From Succinispira mobilis DSM 6222 (GTDB taxonomy: Bacteria > Bacillota > Negativicutes > Acidaminococcales > Succinispiraceae), in contig NZ_KB913028.1 in assembly GCF_000384135.1 (NCBI RefSeq), forward strand, positions 1,081,351 to 1,145,350: a DNA stretch of 64,000 nucleotides. The letters run 5' to 3'. Below the pieces are notes generated by a model. It did no database searches and was not told where the DNA came from. It worked only from the letters and a program-made list of their open reading frames with translations. Shown in pieces: positions 18,875-28,273 of the stretch. The translations under genes and the position numbers were made by a program. Position 1 is the first letter of the stretch. Every line of letters starts with the position of its first letter.

Positions 18875-19549
18875 ATGAAAAATAAAAGAGTTATTAATTT
18901 AAAGAACATTAACAAACAGTACGTCTTGCCAACGATGGTATTAAACACTTTAATAGATATAAACTTAGAAATTTACGAAGGCGAGTTTGCTGCTATCATG
19001 GGCCCTTCTGGCTCGGGCAAATCTACTTTGATGAATATTTTAGGATGTTTAGATCGACCAACAACAGGAGAGTATTACTTATATGATCGAGAAGTTGCGC
19101 AACTATCAGATGATGAGTTAGCGGAAGTTCGTAATAAAAAAATAGGATTTGTGTTCCAAAGCTTTAATCTTTTGCCGAGAATGTCTGCTTTAGAAAATGT
19201 AGCTTTACCCTTGGTTTATGCGAATATCTCATCAAAAGAAAGACGAGAAAAAGCGATAAGTATGCTAGATAAAGTTGGCTTGCAAGATAGGATGCAACAT
19301 AAGCCTAATGAATTGTCTGGTGGTCAAAGGCAAAGAGTTGCCATAGCTAGAGCTTTGATAAACAATCCCGCGATTATAATGGCCGATGAACCTACAGGTA
19401 ATTTGGATAGTAAATCTAGTGAAGATATTATGGAAATTTTTGCGCAACTCAATGAACAAGGAAAAACTATTATTGTGGTAACACACGAACAAGAAATTGC
19501 ACTGAAAACTAAAAGAATAATTACAGTGCGCGATGGTCGAATTGTATGA
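18875..19549 (+). CDS. MacB-type ABC transporter ATPase
   Basis: The 224 aa ATPase has Walker A GPSGSGKSTL, Q-loop FVFQSFNLLPRMSALENV, signature LSGGQRQRVAIARAL, Walker B IIMADEPTGNLD and H-loop VTHE. The PTGNLD extension is typical of the LolD/MacB group. It lies 11 nt after the adaptor and 15 nt before the permease, so it is the motor of the same exporter. Confidence 0.94.
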   Translation: MKNKRVINLKNINKQYVLPTMVLNTLIDINLEIYEGEFAAIMGPSGSGKSTLMNILGCLDRPTTGEYYLYDREVAQLSDDELAEVRNKKIGFVFQSFNLLPRMSALENVALPLVYANISSKERREKAISMLDKVGLQDRMQHKPNELSGGQRQRVAIARALINNPAIIMADEPTGNLDSKSSEDIMEIFAQLNEQGKTIIVVTHEQEIALKTKRIITVRDGRIV

Positions 19550-19564
19550 AGAAGGTGATGGTAA

Positions 19565-20779
19565 ATGTTTTTAGCTAGTGTGAAAATAGCAATAGACGGA
19601 TTAAAAGCTAATAAACTAAGATCCTTTTTAACGATGCTAGGAATAATAATAGGTGTTGGTGCAGTTATTGCTATGGTGTCAATTGGGTTTGGGGTGCGAG
19701 ATAAAATACAGAAATCTATTGCGAGTTTAGGTAGTAACTTAATAATTGTTTTGCCAGGTGGTGTTACTCAATCGGGAGCTCGAATATATAGCGGTTCAGG
19801 AACCAAACTTACTTTAGAAGATTCACAAGCAATTGCGAAATATATAGATAATGTTAGCTATGTAGCGCCTTCAGTTAGTAAACAATATCAGCTGGTTTAC
19901 AATAATCAAAATTGGATTTCGAATGTAGAAGGAACAACGCCAGAATTTTTGTCAGTAAGAAATTTTGAGTTACAGTCGGGTAATTTTTTTAGCAGTAAAG
20001 ATATCGATAGTAAAGCAAAAGTTGCAGTTTTAGGAAAAACAGTAGCAGATAACTTGTTTATTGAGAGCGATCCTATTGGGGCAACAATTAGAATCAACAA
20101 AGCTCAGTTTAAAGTCATTGGAGTTTTAGAATCCAAAGGGCAATCGTCAGTTGGTTCAGACCAAGATGACTTGGTAGTTATTCCAATTACAACAGCACAA
20201 CAAAGAATGATGGGGATAAATTACATATCGCGAATAAACATTCAAGCCAAAACAGAAGATGTAGTTGATTTTGTCCAAGAAGATGTAACCTCACTACTAC
20301 GAGCTAGACATCGGATACAGGGTAATGCAGAAAACGATTTTACCGTTCGCAGCCTAGCTTCTGTTATGCAGACAGCCACGGAAACAACTAATAATATAAC
20401 TTTGCTCCTTGGAAATATTGCGGGAATCAGTTTATTGGTGGGCGGAATTGGAATTATGAACATAATGCTGGTCTCGGTAACAGAACGAACTAGAGAAATA
20501 GGCATAAGAAAAGCCTTAGGAGCAACATATAACAATATTTTATTGCAGTTTTTAATTGAAGCTATGGTTATAAGCCTTATAGGCGGCTCGATTGGAATTG
20601 CTCTAGGGGTTATGATTTCCGGTGTAATATCTAATTACTTAGGTTTTGAAATGTTAATTTCTTGGATGGCGGTTATTATAGCTTTTTGTTTTTCGGTATT
20701 CATAGGTTTGTTTTTCGGAATATATCCAGCTAGAAAAGCGGCACTTTTGAATCCAATCGAGGCATTAAGGTATGAATAG
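19565..20779 (+). CDS. MacB-type ABC transporter permease
   Basis: The 404 aa permease has one N-terminal membrane helix (about 21-43), a large extracytoplasmic MacB_PCD domain (about 45-270) and three C-terminal helices of the FtsX fold. LVGGIGIMNIMLVSVTERTREIGIRKALGA is the diagnostic stretch, quoted here only in part by family position near residues 293-320. The stop is overlapped by 8 nt by a small membrane ORF. Confidence 0.92.
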   Translation: MFLASVKIAIDGLKANKLRSFLTMLGIIIGVGAVIAMVSIGFGVRDKIQKSIASLGSNLIIVLPGGVTQSGARIYSGSGTKLTLEDSQAIAKYIDNVSYVAPSVSKQYQLVYNNQNWISNVEGTTPEFLSVRNFELQSGNFFSSKDIDSKAKVAVLGKTVADNLFIESDPIGATIRINKAQFKVIGVLESKGQSSVGSDQDDLVVIPITTAQQRMMGINYISRINIQAKTEDVVDFVQEDVTSLLRARHRIQGNAENDFTVRSLASVMQTATETTNNITLLLGNIAGISLLVGGIGIMNIMLVSVTERTREIGIRKALGATYNNILLQFLIEAMVISLIGGSIGIALGVMISGVISNYLGFEMLISWMAVIIAFCFSVFIGLFFGIYPARKAALLNPIEALRYE

Positions 20780-20918
20780 TGATTTTTGGACTGCTTTTAT
20801 TAAATATTGCCGTGAAGCTAAAAATATTTGGGATTTTTTTGATTTGTGCTTTACAATAATTTTTATTACATTTACGATATTTGTTTGCTGGTATATAATG
20901 AAAAATATATTAATTTAA
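20772..20918 (+). CDS. Small single-span membrane protein, overlapping the permease
   Basis: A 48-codon frame starts ATGAATAG across the permease stop (8-nt overlap). It begins MNSDFWTAFIKYCREAKNIW and then has one strongly hydrophobic segment (about residues 22-43, FDLCFTIIFITFTIF and onward), ending MKNILI. Its own ribosome binding site would be AAGG at 20768-20771, very close, so coupling is the likely initiation mode. I do not recognise the protein. The amphipathic start plus single helix is what an accessory small protein of an ABC exporter could look like; this is inference. Confidence 0.5.
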   Translation: MNSDFWTAFIKYCREAKNIWDFFDLCFTIIFITFTIFVCWYIMKNILI

Positions 20919-20930
20919 GGAATTTGCGAT

Positions 20931-21539
20931 ATGAAAAAAAGAAGAATTGGTTTGTTGGGTGGAACATTTGATCCAATTCACTTAGGGCATTTGCTTACAG
21001 CAGATTTTGTTCTAAAAGCATTGGATTTAGAACAAATAATTTTTATTCCGGCGAATCATCCTCCACATAAAACTAACTTGCAAGTTACACCAGCACAAGA
21101 CCGATATATAATGACAATATTAGCTACAACGCATAATCCTAGATTTAGAGTATCAGATATGGAAATAAAAAGAGAAGGGCTATCGTATACGATTGATACA
21201 ATAAAAGAATTTGTCAAAGAGTATGGAGAGCAGGTTGAATTCTATTTTATTTTAGGGGCCGATGCAATCGCTGATTTAGAAAAGTGGGAGAAATTTGAAG
21301 ACTTGTTGAAACTATGTTTTTTCGTGGCGGCTACTAGACCAGGATTCATGGATAAAGTATTAGAAGCAAAAAAAAGATTTGGCAATCTAGGTGAAAATAA
21401 AATTATTTGGTTAGACACTCCAGAATTGAATATCTCTTCTACAGATATCAGAGAAAGGGTTAAACAAAATTTGCCAATAAAATATATTGTACCTGATGTT
21501 GTAGAAAACTACATATATAAGGAGGGTCTATATAAATGA
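20931..21539 (+). CDS. nadD: Nicotinate-nucleotide adenylyltransferase
   Basis: Makes nicotinate adenine dinucleotide from NaMN and ATP in NAD synthesis. Motifs are GGTFDPIHLGHL (nucleotide-binding HxGH) and the ISSTDIRERV signature near the C-terminus. The 202 aa length is typical. AAGGA precedes the ATG. It overlaps yqeK by 4 nt, the common nadD-yqeK arrangement. Confidence 0.95.
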   Translation: MKKRRIGLLGGTFDPIHLGHLLTADFVLKALDLEQIIFIPANHPPHKTNLQVTPAQDRYIMTILATTHNPRFRVSDMEIKREGLSYTIDTIKEFVKEYGEQVEFYFILGADAIADLEKWEKFEDLLKLCFFVAATRPGFMDKVLEAKKRFGNLGENKIIWLDTPELNISSTDIRERVKQNLPIKYIVPDVVENYIYKEGLYK

Positions 21540-22123
21540 GCGAACAAGATTTTGCCACAAAATTTAAAATAAGCAAAAATATTTTAAAAAATAGTATTGC
21601 GCCAAAACGGTACGAACACAGTTTGAAAGTTGTAGAGCTTGCCGAACAACTTGCTAAGCATTATGAATTACGTTTAGAAAGCTGTTTGATAGCGGCATTA
21701 CTGCATGACTGTGGTCGAGAAATTTTGATAGAAAATAGCATTGATTTTGCAAATAAAAATAATATAAAAATAGATAGAGTTGAAAGGTTGCAACCAGTGC
21801 TGTTACATGCTAAAATAGGAAGGCTACTAGCTAATAAAAAGTATGCAGTTTCAGATAATGAAATTTTACTAGCTATTAAACAACATACTACAGCTGCTAA
21901 GAATATGAGCAGACTGGCGATGGCTATTTATATTGCCGACATGTTGGAAGAAACACGGGATTTTTCTGGAGTTAAGCAGTTGCGTGAACAAATTGGGCAG
22001 ATTTCTCTAGAACAATTGATGTTAGAATGCTTGAAAGTTAATTTTAATTATTTGTTTAAAACAAAATTGCTTATTCATCCGAAAAGTGTTAAAGCATATA
22101 ATTCAATACGAGCTACCTTGTAG
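21536..22123 (+). CDS. yqeK: YqeK-type HD hydrolase (diadenosine tetraphosphatase)
   Basis: HD-superfamily hydrolase. The 195 aa protein has KRYEHSLKVVELAEQLAKHY, LIAALLHDCGRE with the HD pair, HAKIGRLLA and ADMLEE metal-binding positions. YqeK proteins cleave Ap4A symmetrically to ADP. Overlap with nadD and the following lcp-rsfS genes match the Firmicutes nadD-yqeK-lcp-rsfS cluster. Confidence 0.93.
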   Translation: MSEQDFATKFKISKNILKNSIAPKRYEHSLKVVELAEQLAKHYELRLESCLIAALLHDCGREILIENSIDFANKNNIKIDRVERLQPVLLHAKIGRLLANKKYAVSDNEILLAIKQHTTAAKNMSRLAMAIYIADMLEETRDFSGVKQLREQIGQISLEQLMLECLKVNFNYLFKTKLLIHPKSVKAYNSIRATL

Positions 22124-22140
22124 AAAGGATTTTTAGCCAA

Positions 22141-23127
22141 ATGAATGAAGATAATCAAGAAAATTGTAAAGTGAAACGAAAAAAAAAGAAGATTCGGTGG
22201 GGCAGAGTTATAACCTTCTTGTTGCTATTTATTTTTGTTATTGGCGTGGGTGGTTATGCGGGAATGTTTCTATATAATTTTTTTGTGGTTAATAATCAAC
22301 CAGTGCCGATTACAACTCCAGACAAATTAGATATTTCGCAAGAGCTGTTGGCTGAAAGAACAAATATTTTGCTTTTAGGGATTGATGACGGCGACAATGA
22401 ATTTCCTGATGCGCCGAAAAGAACGGATGCTATGCTGGTGGCAAGCATAAACCCAGAGAAAAAACAAATAAGCATTTTATCCATTCCACGGGATACTATG
22501 GTTAAAATACCTAATCGCGCAGGTTTTGATAAAGCTAATCATGCTTACGCATATGGAGGAGCTACATTAGCAAGAAAGACTATTGCTAATGTATTAGGCA
22601 TTCCAATTCATTATTATGTGAAAATCGACTGGCTAGCATTTATAAAAATCATTGATGTTTTGGGTGGGGTTGATTTATATGTTGAAAAAAACATGTACTA
22701 TAAAGACCCTTATGCTGATTTAGAGATTGATTTGAAGGAAGGTTATCAATTTTTAAATGGGGAACAGGCTGGAAAATATGTTAGATTTCGCACTGATGAA
22801 TTAGGGGATATAGGTAGGGTGCAAAGACAACAACGGTTTTTGAAAGCTCTAGCAGAACAACATTTGAATATAGAAACAATAAGTAAAATTCCTGATATAG
22901 TACAGATTTTAGATAAGTATATTGAAACTGACATGTCATTGGTCGTTTTGGCAAAAGTTATCAACAATGTAAAAAGCATCGATAAAGCGGCAATGAAAAC
23001 CGAAATGCTTCCAGGTGATTTCGCAACTATTAATGGACATAGTTACTGGAAAATAGATGAGAAAACTTTGAACAGTTCTTTAAAAAATTTAGAATTGGAT
23101 TATAATAAAGCAGGATTAAAAAAATAA
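22141..23127 (+). CDS. LytR-CpsA-Psr (LCP) family cell wall protein
   Basis: Membrane-anchored phosphotransferase family that attaches glycopolymers to the cell envelope. A lysine-rich cytoplasmic start is followed by one membrane helix (about residues 24-48). The LCP domain then shows NILLLGIDDG, PKRTDAMLVASI, ILSIPRDTMVKIP and GRVQRQQRFLKAL with the conserved Arg and Asp residues. The 328 aa protein sits between yqeK and rsfS, the usual position. The acceptor polymer is not evident. Confidence 0.92.
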   Translation: MNEDNQENCKVKRKKKKIRWGRVITFLLLFIFVIGVGGYAGMFLYNFFVVNNQPVPITTPDKLDISQELLAERTNILLLGIDDGDNEFPDAPKRTDAMLVASINPEKKQISILSIPRDTMVKIPNRAGFDKANHAYAYGGATLARKTIANVLGIPIHYYVKIDWLAFIKIIDVLGGVDLYVEKNMYYKDPYADLEIDLKEGYQFLNGEQAGKYVRFRTDELGDIGRVQRQQRFLKALAEQHLNIETISKIPDIVQILDKYIETDMSLVVLAKVINNVKSIDKAAMKTEMLPGDFATINGHSYWKIDEKTLNSSLKNLELDYNKAGLKK

Positions 23128-23150
23128 TAAAAGTGTAAAGGAGAAAATAT

Positions 23151-23501
23151 ATGATCGCAAAAGAAATAGCTGCAAAAATTTTTAAGGCAGCTGAAGATAA
23201 AAAAGCAAAAGATATTTTGGTATTAGATATGGCTGGAATTAATGAGGTGACAGATTACTTTATTATTTGTAGTGCTAACAGCAATACACAAGTTCGAGCA
23301 ATTGCCGATAATATTGATGAAGAATTATCTAAAAATGGCTATTTCCCTAAAACAAAAGAAGGTTATGCAGATGCAAGTTGGGTATTAATGGATTTTGGTT
23401 ATTGTGTAGTCCATATATTTTTAGATGAAGAAAGAACTTATTATAATTTAGAAAAGTTATGGGCAAATGCGTCAGTAGTAGAGTTTGAGGTTGGGAAATA
23501 A
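23151..23501 (+). CDS. rsfS: Ribosomal silencing factor RsfS
   Basis: Binds L14 and blocks subunit joining when nutrients run low. The 116 aa protein contains DILVLDMAGINEVTDYFIICSANSNTQVRAIAD (residues 21-53) and the YADASWVLMDFGYCVVHIF core. AAAGGAG precedes the ATG. Confidence 0.95.
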   Translation: MIAKEIAAKIFKAAEDKKAKDILVLDMAGINEVTDYFIICSANSNTQVRAIADNIDEELSKNGYFPKTKEGYADASWVLMDFGYCVVHIFLDEERTYYNLEKLWANASVVEFEVGK

Positions 23502-23503
23502 CT

Positions 23504-24370
23504 ATGGACACAGAAGTTAAATTTCAAGCCGGCGAGGTGTATGAGCTTAAAGCTGTAAGGGAAAGTGAGCTAGGATTGTTTCTAGATGCACAAACCGGCA
23601 ATACCAGTGACGATATATTGTTGCATAAAGCTCAACAAACGGCACCAGTTAAAATCGGTGACCTTATAAAAGTTTATTTATATATTGACCCTCGAAAAAG
23701 ATTGACAGCCAGTATGAAATTACCGAAAGTTAAGCAAGGTCAAGTAGCAAGAGTGGAAGTAATTAATAAAAGCAAAGATGGAGCTTTTGTGGACATTGGC
23801 GCTGAGCGTGGTGTTTTTTTACCTTTTTCACAGATGTATGGCCGAGTAGAAGTGGGACAAAAAATATGGATAAAATTATATCGCGATAAAACTGGACGTC
23901 AAGCAGTTACTATGAAAGTAGAAGAAGATTTAAAACGTTTGTCCAAACCAGTTGCACCAACAGTAAAAAAAGGTGATATCATCGTAGGTAGTATTTATAA
24001 TATGCTCGATGATGGCTATTTGTTGTTTACACCTGAACAGTATATTGCCTATCTGCATAAAGAAGAGACTAATGGACAAGTTTTGAATTATGGACAAGAA
24101 ATCCAAGCGAGAATTACCTTTATTCGCGAGGATGGTAGGGTAAATGTTTCTTTAAAAGCATTAAAACAAGTAGCAATGAACGAAGATTCTGAGAGAATAT
24201 TAGAATTTTTAAATTCCAGAAATGGTAGTATGCCTTATTCTGATGTTACTGATGCGGAAATTATTAAAGAGAAATTCGGAATTAGTAAAGGCGCTTTTAA
24301 GCGAGCTTTAGGTAAATTATTAAAAGAAGGTAAAATCAAACAAGAAGATGGTTGGACACTATTGCAATAA
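23504..24370 (+). CDS. CvfB-like S1 RNA-binding protein
   Basis: The 288 aa protein has consecutive S1-like OB domains followed by a winged-helix end, the arrangement of the CvfB (virulence factor B/YitL) family. An S1 core is visible as GQVARVEVINKSKDGAFVDIG, and the winged helix contains the SKGAFKRALGKLLKEGKI segment. It starts 2 nt after rsfS. Function in the cell is poorly defined; binding to RNA is the family expectation. Confidence 0.85.
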   Translation: MDTEVKFQAGEVYELKAVRESELGLFLDAQTGNTSDDILLHKAQQTAPVKIGDLIKVYLYIDPRKRLTASMKLPKVKQGQVARVEVINKSKDGAFVDIGAERGVFLPFSQMYGRVEVGQKIWIKLYRDKTGRQAVTMKVEEDLKRLSKPVAPTVKKGDIIVGSIYNMLDDGYLLFTPEQYIAYLHKEETNGQVLNYGQEIQARITFIREDGRVNVSLKALKQVAMNEDSERILEFLNSRNGSMPYSDVTDAEIIKEKFGISKGAFKRALGKLLKEGKIKQEDGWTLLQ

Positions 24371-24391
24371 ATGATCAATATAGTGTATAAT
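24362..24391 (+). promoter_or_regulatory. Candidate promoter of tRNA-Ala
   Basis: TTGCAA (24362-24367), 18 nt and TATAAT (24386-24391) stand 9 nt before the tRNA. The -35 box overlaps the end of the cvfB-like gene. Confidence 0.45.
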
Positions 24392-24400
24392 GTATCTTAT

Positions 24401-24476
<76 letters not shown>

Positions 24477-24488
24477 AACATAACTAGT

Positions 24489-24528
24489 AATCACACAGTT
24501 CTATGAAGAATTGTGTGATTTTATTTTT
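24489..24528 (+). terminator. Terminator after tRNA-Ala
   Basis: AATCACACA (24489-24497) pairs with TGTGTGATT (24512-24520), with further TTCT/AGAA pairing inside, followed by TTATTTTT. Confidence 0.85.
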
Positions 24529-24539
24529 CGTAAAAATTA

Positions 24540-24568
24540 TTGAAATAATATGACAATTGAACTATAAT
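24540..24568 (+). promoter_or_regulatory. Sigma-A promoter of the first chemoreceptor gene
   Basis: TTGAAA (24540-24545), 17 nt, TATAAT (24563-24568). It gives a leader of about 80 nt. No sigma-28-type motif was seen. Confidence 0.65.
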
Positions 24569-24654
24569 AAAACTAATAAAATATCAGAAGGGTTGTTCTT
24601 TATAAAGGTGCCCCTGGGTTCAAAATATTAGCAATTTTAGGGAGGCGTAAACGA

Positions 24655-26361
24655 ATGTTTACTAGGCTAAAAGTAGCTCAAAAAATAGTTATTTATGGAT
24701 TTTTAATGTTGTTAGTGATTATTATCGTCGGTGGAACTAGTATATTTTATATGAAAAATATAGCTGATAGTTCAAGCAAAATGTATGGTAAAAATTTAGT
24801 TTCCGTAGATGTTTTGCATGATATTCGAACAAATTCTAGAGCAATTCAATCAAGAACAGTCCAACTTCTGCTAGTTCAAGATAATAGTTCTAAGCAGGCA
24901 CTTATTACTGATATTAAACGTCGAGCCGAAATAATAAAAAAAGATATTGAAAAATTTGAAGCAACAGGTTTGGATAGTTTTGAAAAAACAAATCTAGAAA
25001 AATTTTTAAAACAAGAACAGGTATATGCCCCGATTCGTCAACAAATTATCCAACTTTCTAGTGATAATAAATATAATGAAGCCTATGGGTTGTTTTTGCA
25101 AAAAAATTCTGAATGGGAAGAAATGCAAACAGCAATTAGAGATTTGGTAGAGTATAATATAAATAAGGCTAAGTCGCAAAAAGAAACAGACGATAAAAAT
25201 ACTCAACAAGCGTTGTATATAATAATTACACTAATATTATTTGCTGCAGTTGTAGCTATTTTGTTAGGAACTTACATTGCCAAATTAATTACTAATCCCC
25301 TAAAGCAAGTTTTAACAAGTGTAAACAAGATTGCTAAAGGTGATTTATCAGTTGATAGATTGCAGTTAACTGGGAAAGATGAAATTGTTGAATTAGCTCA
25401 AGCCTTTAATGTAATGACAGATAATTTGCGAAACTTGATAACACAAGTTTCGCATTCGGCAGAACAACTAGCAGCTTCCTCAGAGGAATTAACTGCTAGT
25501 GCAGAGCAATCTGCTTTGGCAGCAAATCAAGTTGCTACTTCTATAACCGATGTTGCTGAAGGAGCCCAGGAACAGATGAAGGCTACTAAAAATACGGCTC
25601 ATGTTGTAGATGAACTATTTAGTAAAATTCAAACTACGGCAAAAGCCTCGGAACTTATCTCGCAGCAAGCTGAGAATGCGGCTAATGAGGCAAGTAATGG
25701 TTCTAAAGCTGTTACCGGTGCGATTAAGCAGATGGATAGCATTGCCAAGACGGTTAATTCTTCTGCGGAAGTAGTAGGACTATTGGGGGAAAGATCACAT
25801 GAAATAGGGCAAATTGTGGAAACAATAGCTTCGATCGCAGCACAAACTAATTTGCTTGCTTTAAATGCCGCAATTGAAGCAGCAAGAGCAGGTGAACAAG
25901 GAAGAGGCTTTGCGGTGGTAGCTGAGGAAGTTCGTAAATTAGCAGAGCAATCTCAAACTGCGGCAAAGCAAATTGCTGATTTAATAAAGGATATTCAAAT
26001 GGAGACTCAAAGAGCTGTGGATGCTATGCAATTAGGTACAACGGAAGTAAAAGAAGGTTCGGATGTAATAAATAGTACGGGGGTAGTTTTTGAGGAAATA
26101 GTATCAATTGTGGAGAAACTTTTTAAACAGGTAAAAGGGGTATCGGCGGCAACCGAAGAAATGGCAGTTTTCAGTAAAAAAATTGTGGAAGCTTTTGGAT
26201 CAATAGACAAATTAAGCCAAAAAACTTCTAGTGAAGCAGAAAATGTTTCGGCCGCAACTCAAGAGCAAAGTGCTTCTATGGAAGAAATAGCTTCTTCGAG
26301 CAATGCTTTAGCCAAATTAGCAGAGGAGTTGCAACAGGCTACCAATACTTTTAAATTATGA
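24655..26361 (+). CDS. Methyl-accepting chemotaxis protein (4HB sensor)
   Basis: Transmembrane chemoreceptor, 568 aa. Membrane helix 1 (about 10-32) is followed by an extracellular four-helix-bundle domain (about 35-180), helix 2 (about 187-207), HAMP (about 208-260) and a cytoplasmic signalling domain. The hairpin tip reads [37 protein letters not shown] in family terms (residues about 392-427). Methylation helices carry Glu/Gln pairs. The end is [21 protein letters not shown], without a CheB/CheR pentapeptide. The ligand is unknown. AGGGAGG precedes the ATG. Confidence 0.94.
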   Translation: MFTRLKVAQKIVIYGFLMLLVIIIVGGTSIFYMKNIADSSSKMYGKNLVSVDVLHDIRTNSRAIQSRTVQLLLVQDNSSKQALITDIKRRAEIIKKDIEKFEATGLDSFEKTNLEKFLKQEQVYAPIRQQIIQLSSDNKYNEAYGLFLQKNSEWEEMQTAIRDLVEYNINKAKSQKETDDKNTQQALYIIITLILFAAVVAILLGTYIAKLITNPLKQVLTSVNKIAKGDLSVDRLQLTGKDEIVELAQAFNVMTDNLRNLITQVSHSAEQLAASSEELTASAEQSALAANQVATSITDVAEGAQEQMKATKNTAHVVDELFSKIQTTAKASELISQQAENAANEASNGSKAVTGAIKQMDSIAKTVNSSAEVVGLLGERSHEIGQIVETIASIAAQTNLLALNAAIEAARAGEQGRGFAVVAEEVRKLAEQSQTAAKQIADLIKDIQMETQRAVDAMQLGTTEVKEGSDVINSTGVVFEEIVSIVEKLFKQVKGVSAATEEMAVFSKKIVEAFGSIDKLSQKTSSEAENVSAATQEQSASMEEIASSSNALAKLAEELQQATNTFKL

Positions 26362-26401
26362 ATTAAAAATAAAGAAAAATAATAAAAAAAATGGTTATTT
26401 T

Positions 26402-26524
26402 TGATCTGACCCCAAAAAAGTTAGACAAATAATAACTAGGCAACATTTAAGGAATGTGTTCTGTATTGGGCAGAGCTCATTCCTTTTAAATTGTCCTTAA
26501 TTTTTTTGTTATTTGAAAATCATA
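26402..26524 (-). mobile_element. IS3-family remnant (transposase 3' end plus terminal repeat)
   Basis: On the minus strand the stretch from about 26522 down to 26443 translates as FSNNKKIKDNLKGMSSAQYR then THSLNVA and stop, the typical C-terminus of an IS3-family OrfB integrase (compare the YNNKRI...LKGLSPVQYRTHS pattern). It is followed by a terminal-repeat-like TTGTCTAACTTTTTTGGGGT (26429-26410, minus strand). Upstream of the fragment the frame closes, and no OrfA or catalytic DDE part is present. Only this scar remains, 0.1 kb before pdxS. Confidence 0.75.
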
Positions 26525-26631
26525 TAAAACTGTACACTTTGGTTTAGGTGAAACTGTATATTGTAAAAATGACAAGAAAACAATAGAATTAATTCATGGT
26601 CGACCGAATATATAAAAGCGAGGTAAAGATA

Positions 26632-27507
26632 ATGAATAGTGAGCAAGTACAATTAAATAGAAATTTAGCGCAGATGCTTAAAGGTGGGGTTATCATGGAT
26701 GTAACCACGCCTGAGCAAGCTAAAATTGCTGAAGCCGCTGGTGCGTGTGCTGTTATGGCTTTGGAGAGAATTCCGGCTGATATACGTGCGGTAGGTGGAG
26801 TGTCACGCATGAGTGACCCGAAAATGATTAAGGGCATTCAAGAGGCTGTTAGCATACCGGTAATGGCTAAATGCAGAATAGGACATTTTGTTGAAGCACA
26901 AATATTACAAGCATTAGATATTGATTATATTGACGAAAGTGAAGTACTTAGTCCGGCAGATGATAAGTACCACATTAATAAAGCTGAATTTAAAGTACCT
27001 TTTGTGTGTGGTGCTAAAAATCTAGGTGAAGCACTTAGGCGAATTCAAGAAGGTGCAACAATGATTCGAACTAAAGGTGAACCAGGCACGGGGGATATTA
27101 TCCAAGCAGTTAGACATATGCGGAGTATTAATAATGAAATTAGCATACTAAAAGGTTTAAGGACGGACGAGTTGTATGATGCTGCGAAAAATTTGCAAGT
27201 TCCATTTGAGTTAGTAAAATATGTACACCAAGAAGGCCGATTACCAGTAGTAAATTTTGCAGCAGGTGGAGTAGCTACGCCGGCCGATGCAGCTTTAATG
27301 GTGCAATTAGGAGCAGACGGAGTATTTGTTGGCAGTGGAATTTTTAAATCGGGTGATCCAATTAAAAGAGCGCAAGCTATAGTCAAAGCTGTAACCAACT
27401 ATCAAGATGCTACATTACTTGCAGAATTATCTACTGATTTAGGAGAAGCTATGGTAGGTATTAATGAAAATGAAATTACTTTATTAATGGCTGAAAGAGG
27501 AAAATAA
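26632..27507 (+). CDS. pdxS: Pyridoxal 5'-phosphate synthase subunit PdxS
   Basis: Forms PLP from ribose 5-phosphate, glyceraldehyde 3-phosphate and ammonia supplied by PdxT. Motifs are [21 protein letters not shown], the catalytic Lys in [11 protein letters not shown] and the phosphate-binding [17 protein letters not shown]-like stretch (here [17 protein letters not shown]). The ATG at 26632 has GAGGT 7 nt upstream; the in-frame ATG at 26596 has none. It stands 1 nt before pdxT. An IS3 scar lies immediately upstream. Confidence 0.96.
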   Translation: MNSEQVQLNRNLAQMLKGGVIMDVTTPEQAKIAEAAGACAVMALERIPADIRAVGGVSRMSDPKMIKGIQEAVSIPVMAKCRIGHFVEAQILQALDIDYIDESEVLSPADDKYHINKAEFKVPFVCGAKNLGEALRRIQEGATMIRTKGEPGTGDIIQAVRHMRSINNEISILKGLRTDELYDAAKNLQVPFELVKYVHQEGRLPVVNFAAGGVATPADAALMVQLGADGVFVGSGIFKSGDPIKRAQAIVKAVTNYQDATLLAELSTDLGEAMVGINENEITLLMAERGK

Positions 27508-27508
27508 A

Positions 27509-28114
27509 GTGCCTATCAAGATAGCAGTTCTAGCCGTGCAAGGAGCGTTTATCGAACATGTTCAAGTTTTAAAAGCCCTTGGCGCAGAAACAGTAGAAAT
27601 TAGGAGTGCGAAAGATGCGCAACAAGAATTTGATGGTTTAATTTTACCTGGGGGCGAGAGTACTGCCCAAGCTAAATTGTTGCATGATTTAAATATTTAC
27701 AGAATCCTTGATCAAAAAATTAAAATGGGCTTGCCAGTCTATGGAACTTGTGCGGGTATGATTTTGCTCGCCGAAAAATTAGAAAACGATACTCGCAAAC
27801 ACTTTGGTGCCATTAAAATTATAGTAAAGCGAAATGCCTTTGGCAGACAATCAGGCAGTTTTGTAGCAAAAGCAGATTTTGCCACAAAAGGGCAGATTAC
27901 CATGCCATTCATTAGAGCTCCATATATTGTTAGCTGGGGCTCTGGAGTAGAGGTTTTAGCCAAAGTGAAAAATTTAGTGGTAGCGGCGCGCGAAAATAAT
28001 GTTTTAGTAACAGCTTTTCATCCTGAAGTAACAAAAGAACTAGTTGTTCATGATTATTTCCTACAAATGATAAGAAATAAGATCGAAATTAATAAATTCT
28101 GTAAAGAAGCATGA
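27509..28114 (+). CDS. pdxT: Pyridoxal 5'-phosphate synthase glutaminase PdxT
   Basis: Class I glutaminase that feeds ammonia to PdxS. The 201 aa protein has GLILPGGEST, the nucleophile Cys in PVYGTCAGMILLA and the His-Glu pair in VTAFHPEVT. The start is GTG at 27509, one base after pdxS. It consumes glutamine, and the PLP product serves the MocR regulator at 43 kb among others. Confidence 0.95.
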   Translation: MPIKIAVLAVQGAFIEHVQVLKALGAETVEIRSAKDAQQEFDGLILPGGESTAQAKLLHDLNIYRILDQKIKMGLPVYGTCAGMILLAEKLENDTRKHFGAIKIIVKRNAFGRQSGSFVAKADFATKGQITMPFIRAPYIVSWGSGVEVLAKVKNLVVAARENNVLVTAFHPEVTKELVVHDYFLQMIRNKIEINKFCKEA

Positions 28115-28121
28115 TTATACT

Positions 28122-28182
28122 TTCCCTTAATTTATAGACAAGAAAGATTTACTTGTAGTCTATGATTAAGGGAATTTTTTTG
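28122..28182 (+). terminator. Terminator after pdxST
   Basis: TTCCCTTAAT (28122-28131) pairs with ATTAAGGGAA (28165-28174); inner ATAGAC/GTCTAT arms extend the stem, and TTTTTTTG follows. Confidence 0.87.
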
Positions 28183-28194
28183 TGGTGTTTACTC

Positions 28195-28223
28195 TTGCCA
28201 AAATAGTTAGTATGTGTGATAAT
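28195..28223 (+). promoter_or_regulatory. Promoter of the glutamate-fermentation operon
   Basis: TTGCCA (28195-28200), 17 nt, GATAAT (28218-28223). It lies just upstream of the palindrome at 28239, which would place the operator at about +9 to +30. Confidence 0.65.
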
Positions 28224-28238
28224 ATTTATATAAGTTAT

Positions 28239-28260
28239 TTGGATTAATGGATTAGTCCAA
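28239..28260 (+). promoter_or_regulatory. 22-bp palindromic operator candidate
   Basis: Half-sites TTGGATTAAT and ATTAGTCCAA are separated by GG; 9 of 10 positions are symmetric. The site sits between the -10 box and the GntR start codon, the place expected for an autoregulatory operator that blocks transcription of the whole glm operon. Confidence 0.6.
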
Positions 28261-28273
28261 TCGAGGATGGTTG

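Noticed and set aside
24530-24654. Sigma-28 flagellar promoter before the first chemoreceptor
   Set aside because: No TAAA-N15-GCCGATAA-like pair was found; a good sigma-A promoter is present instead.
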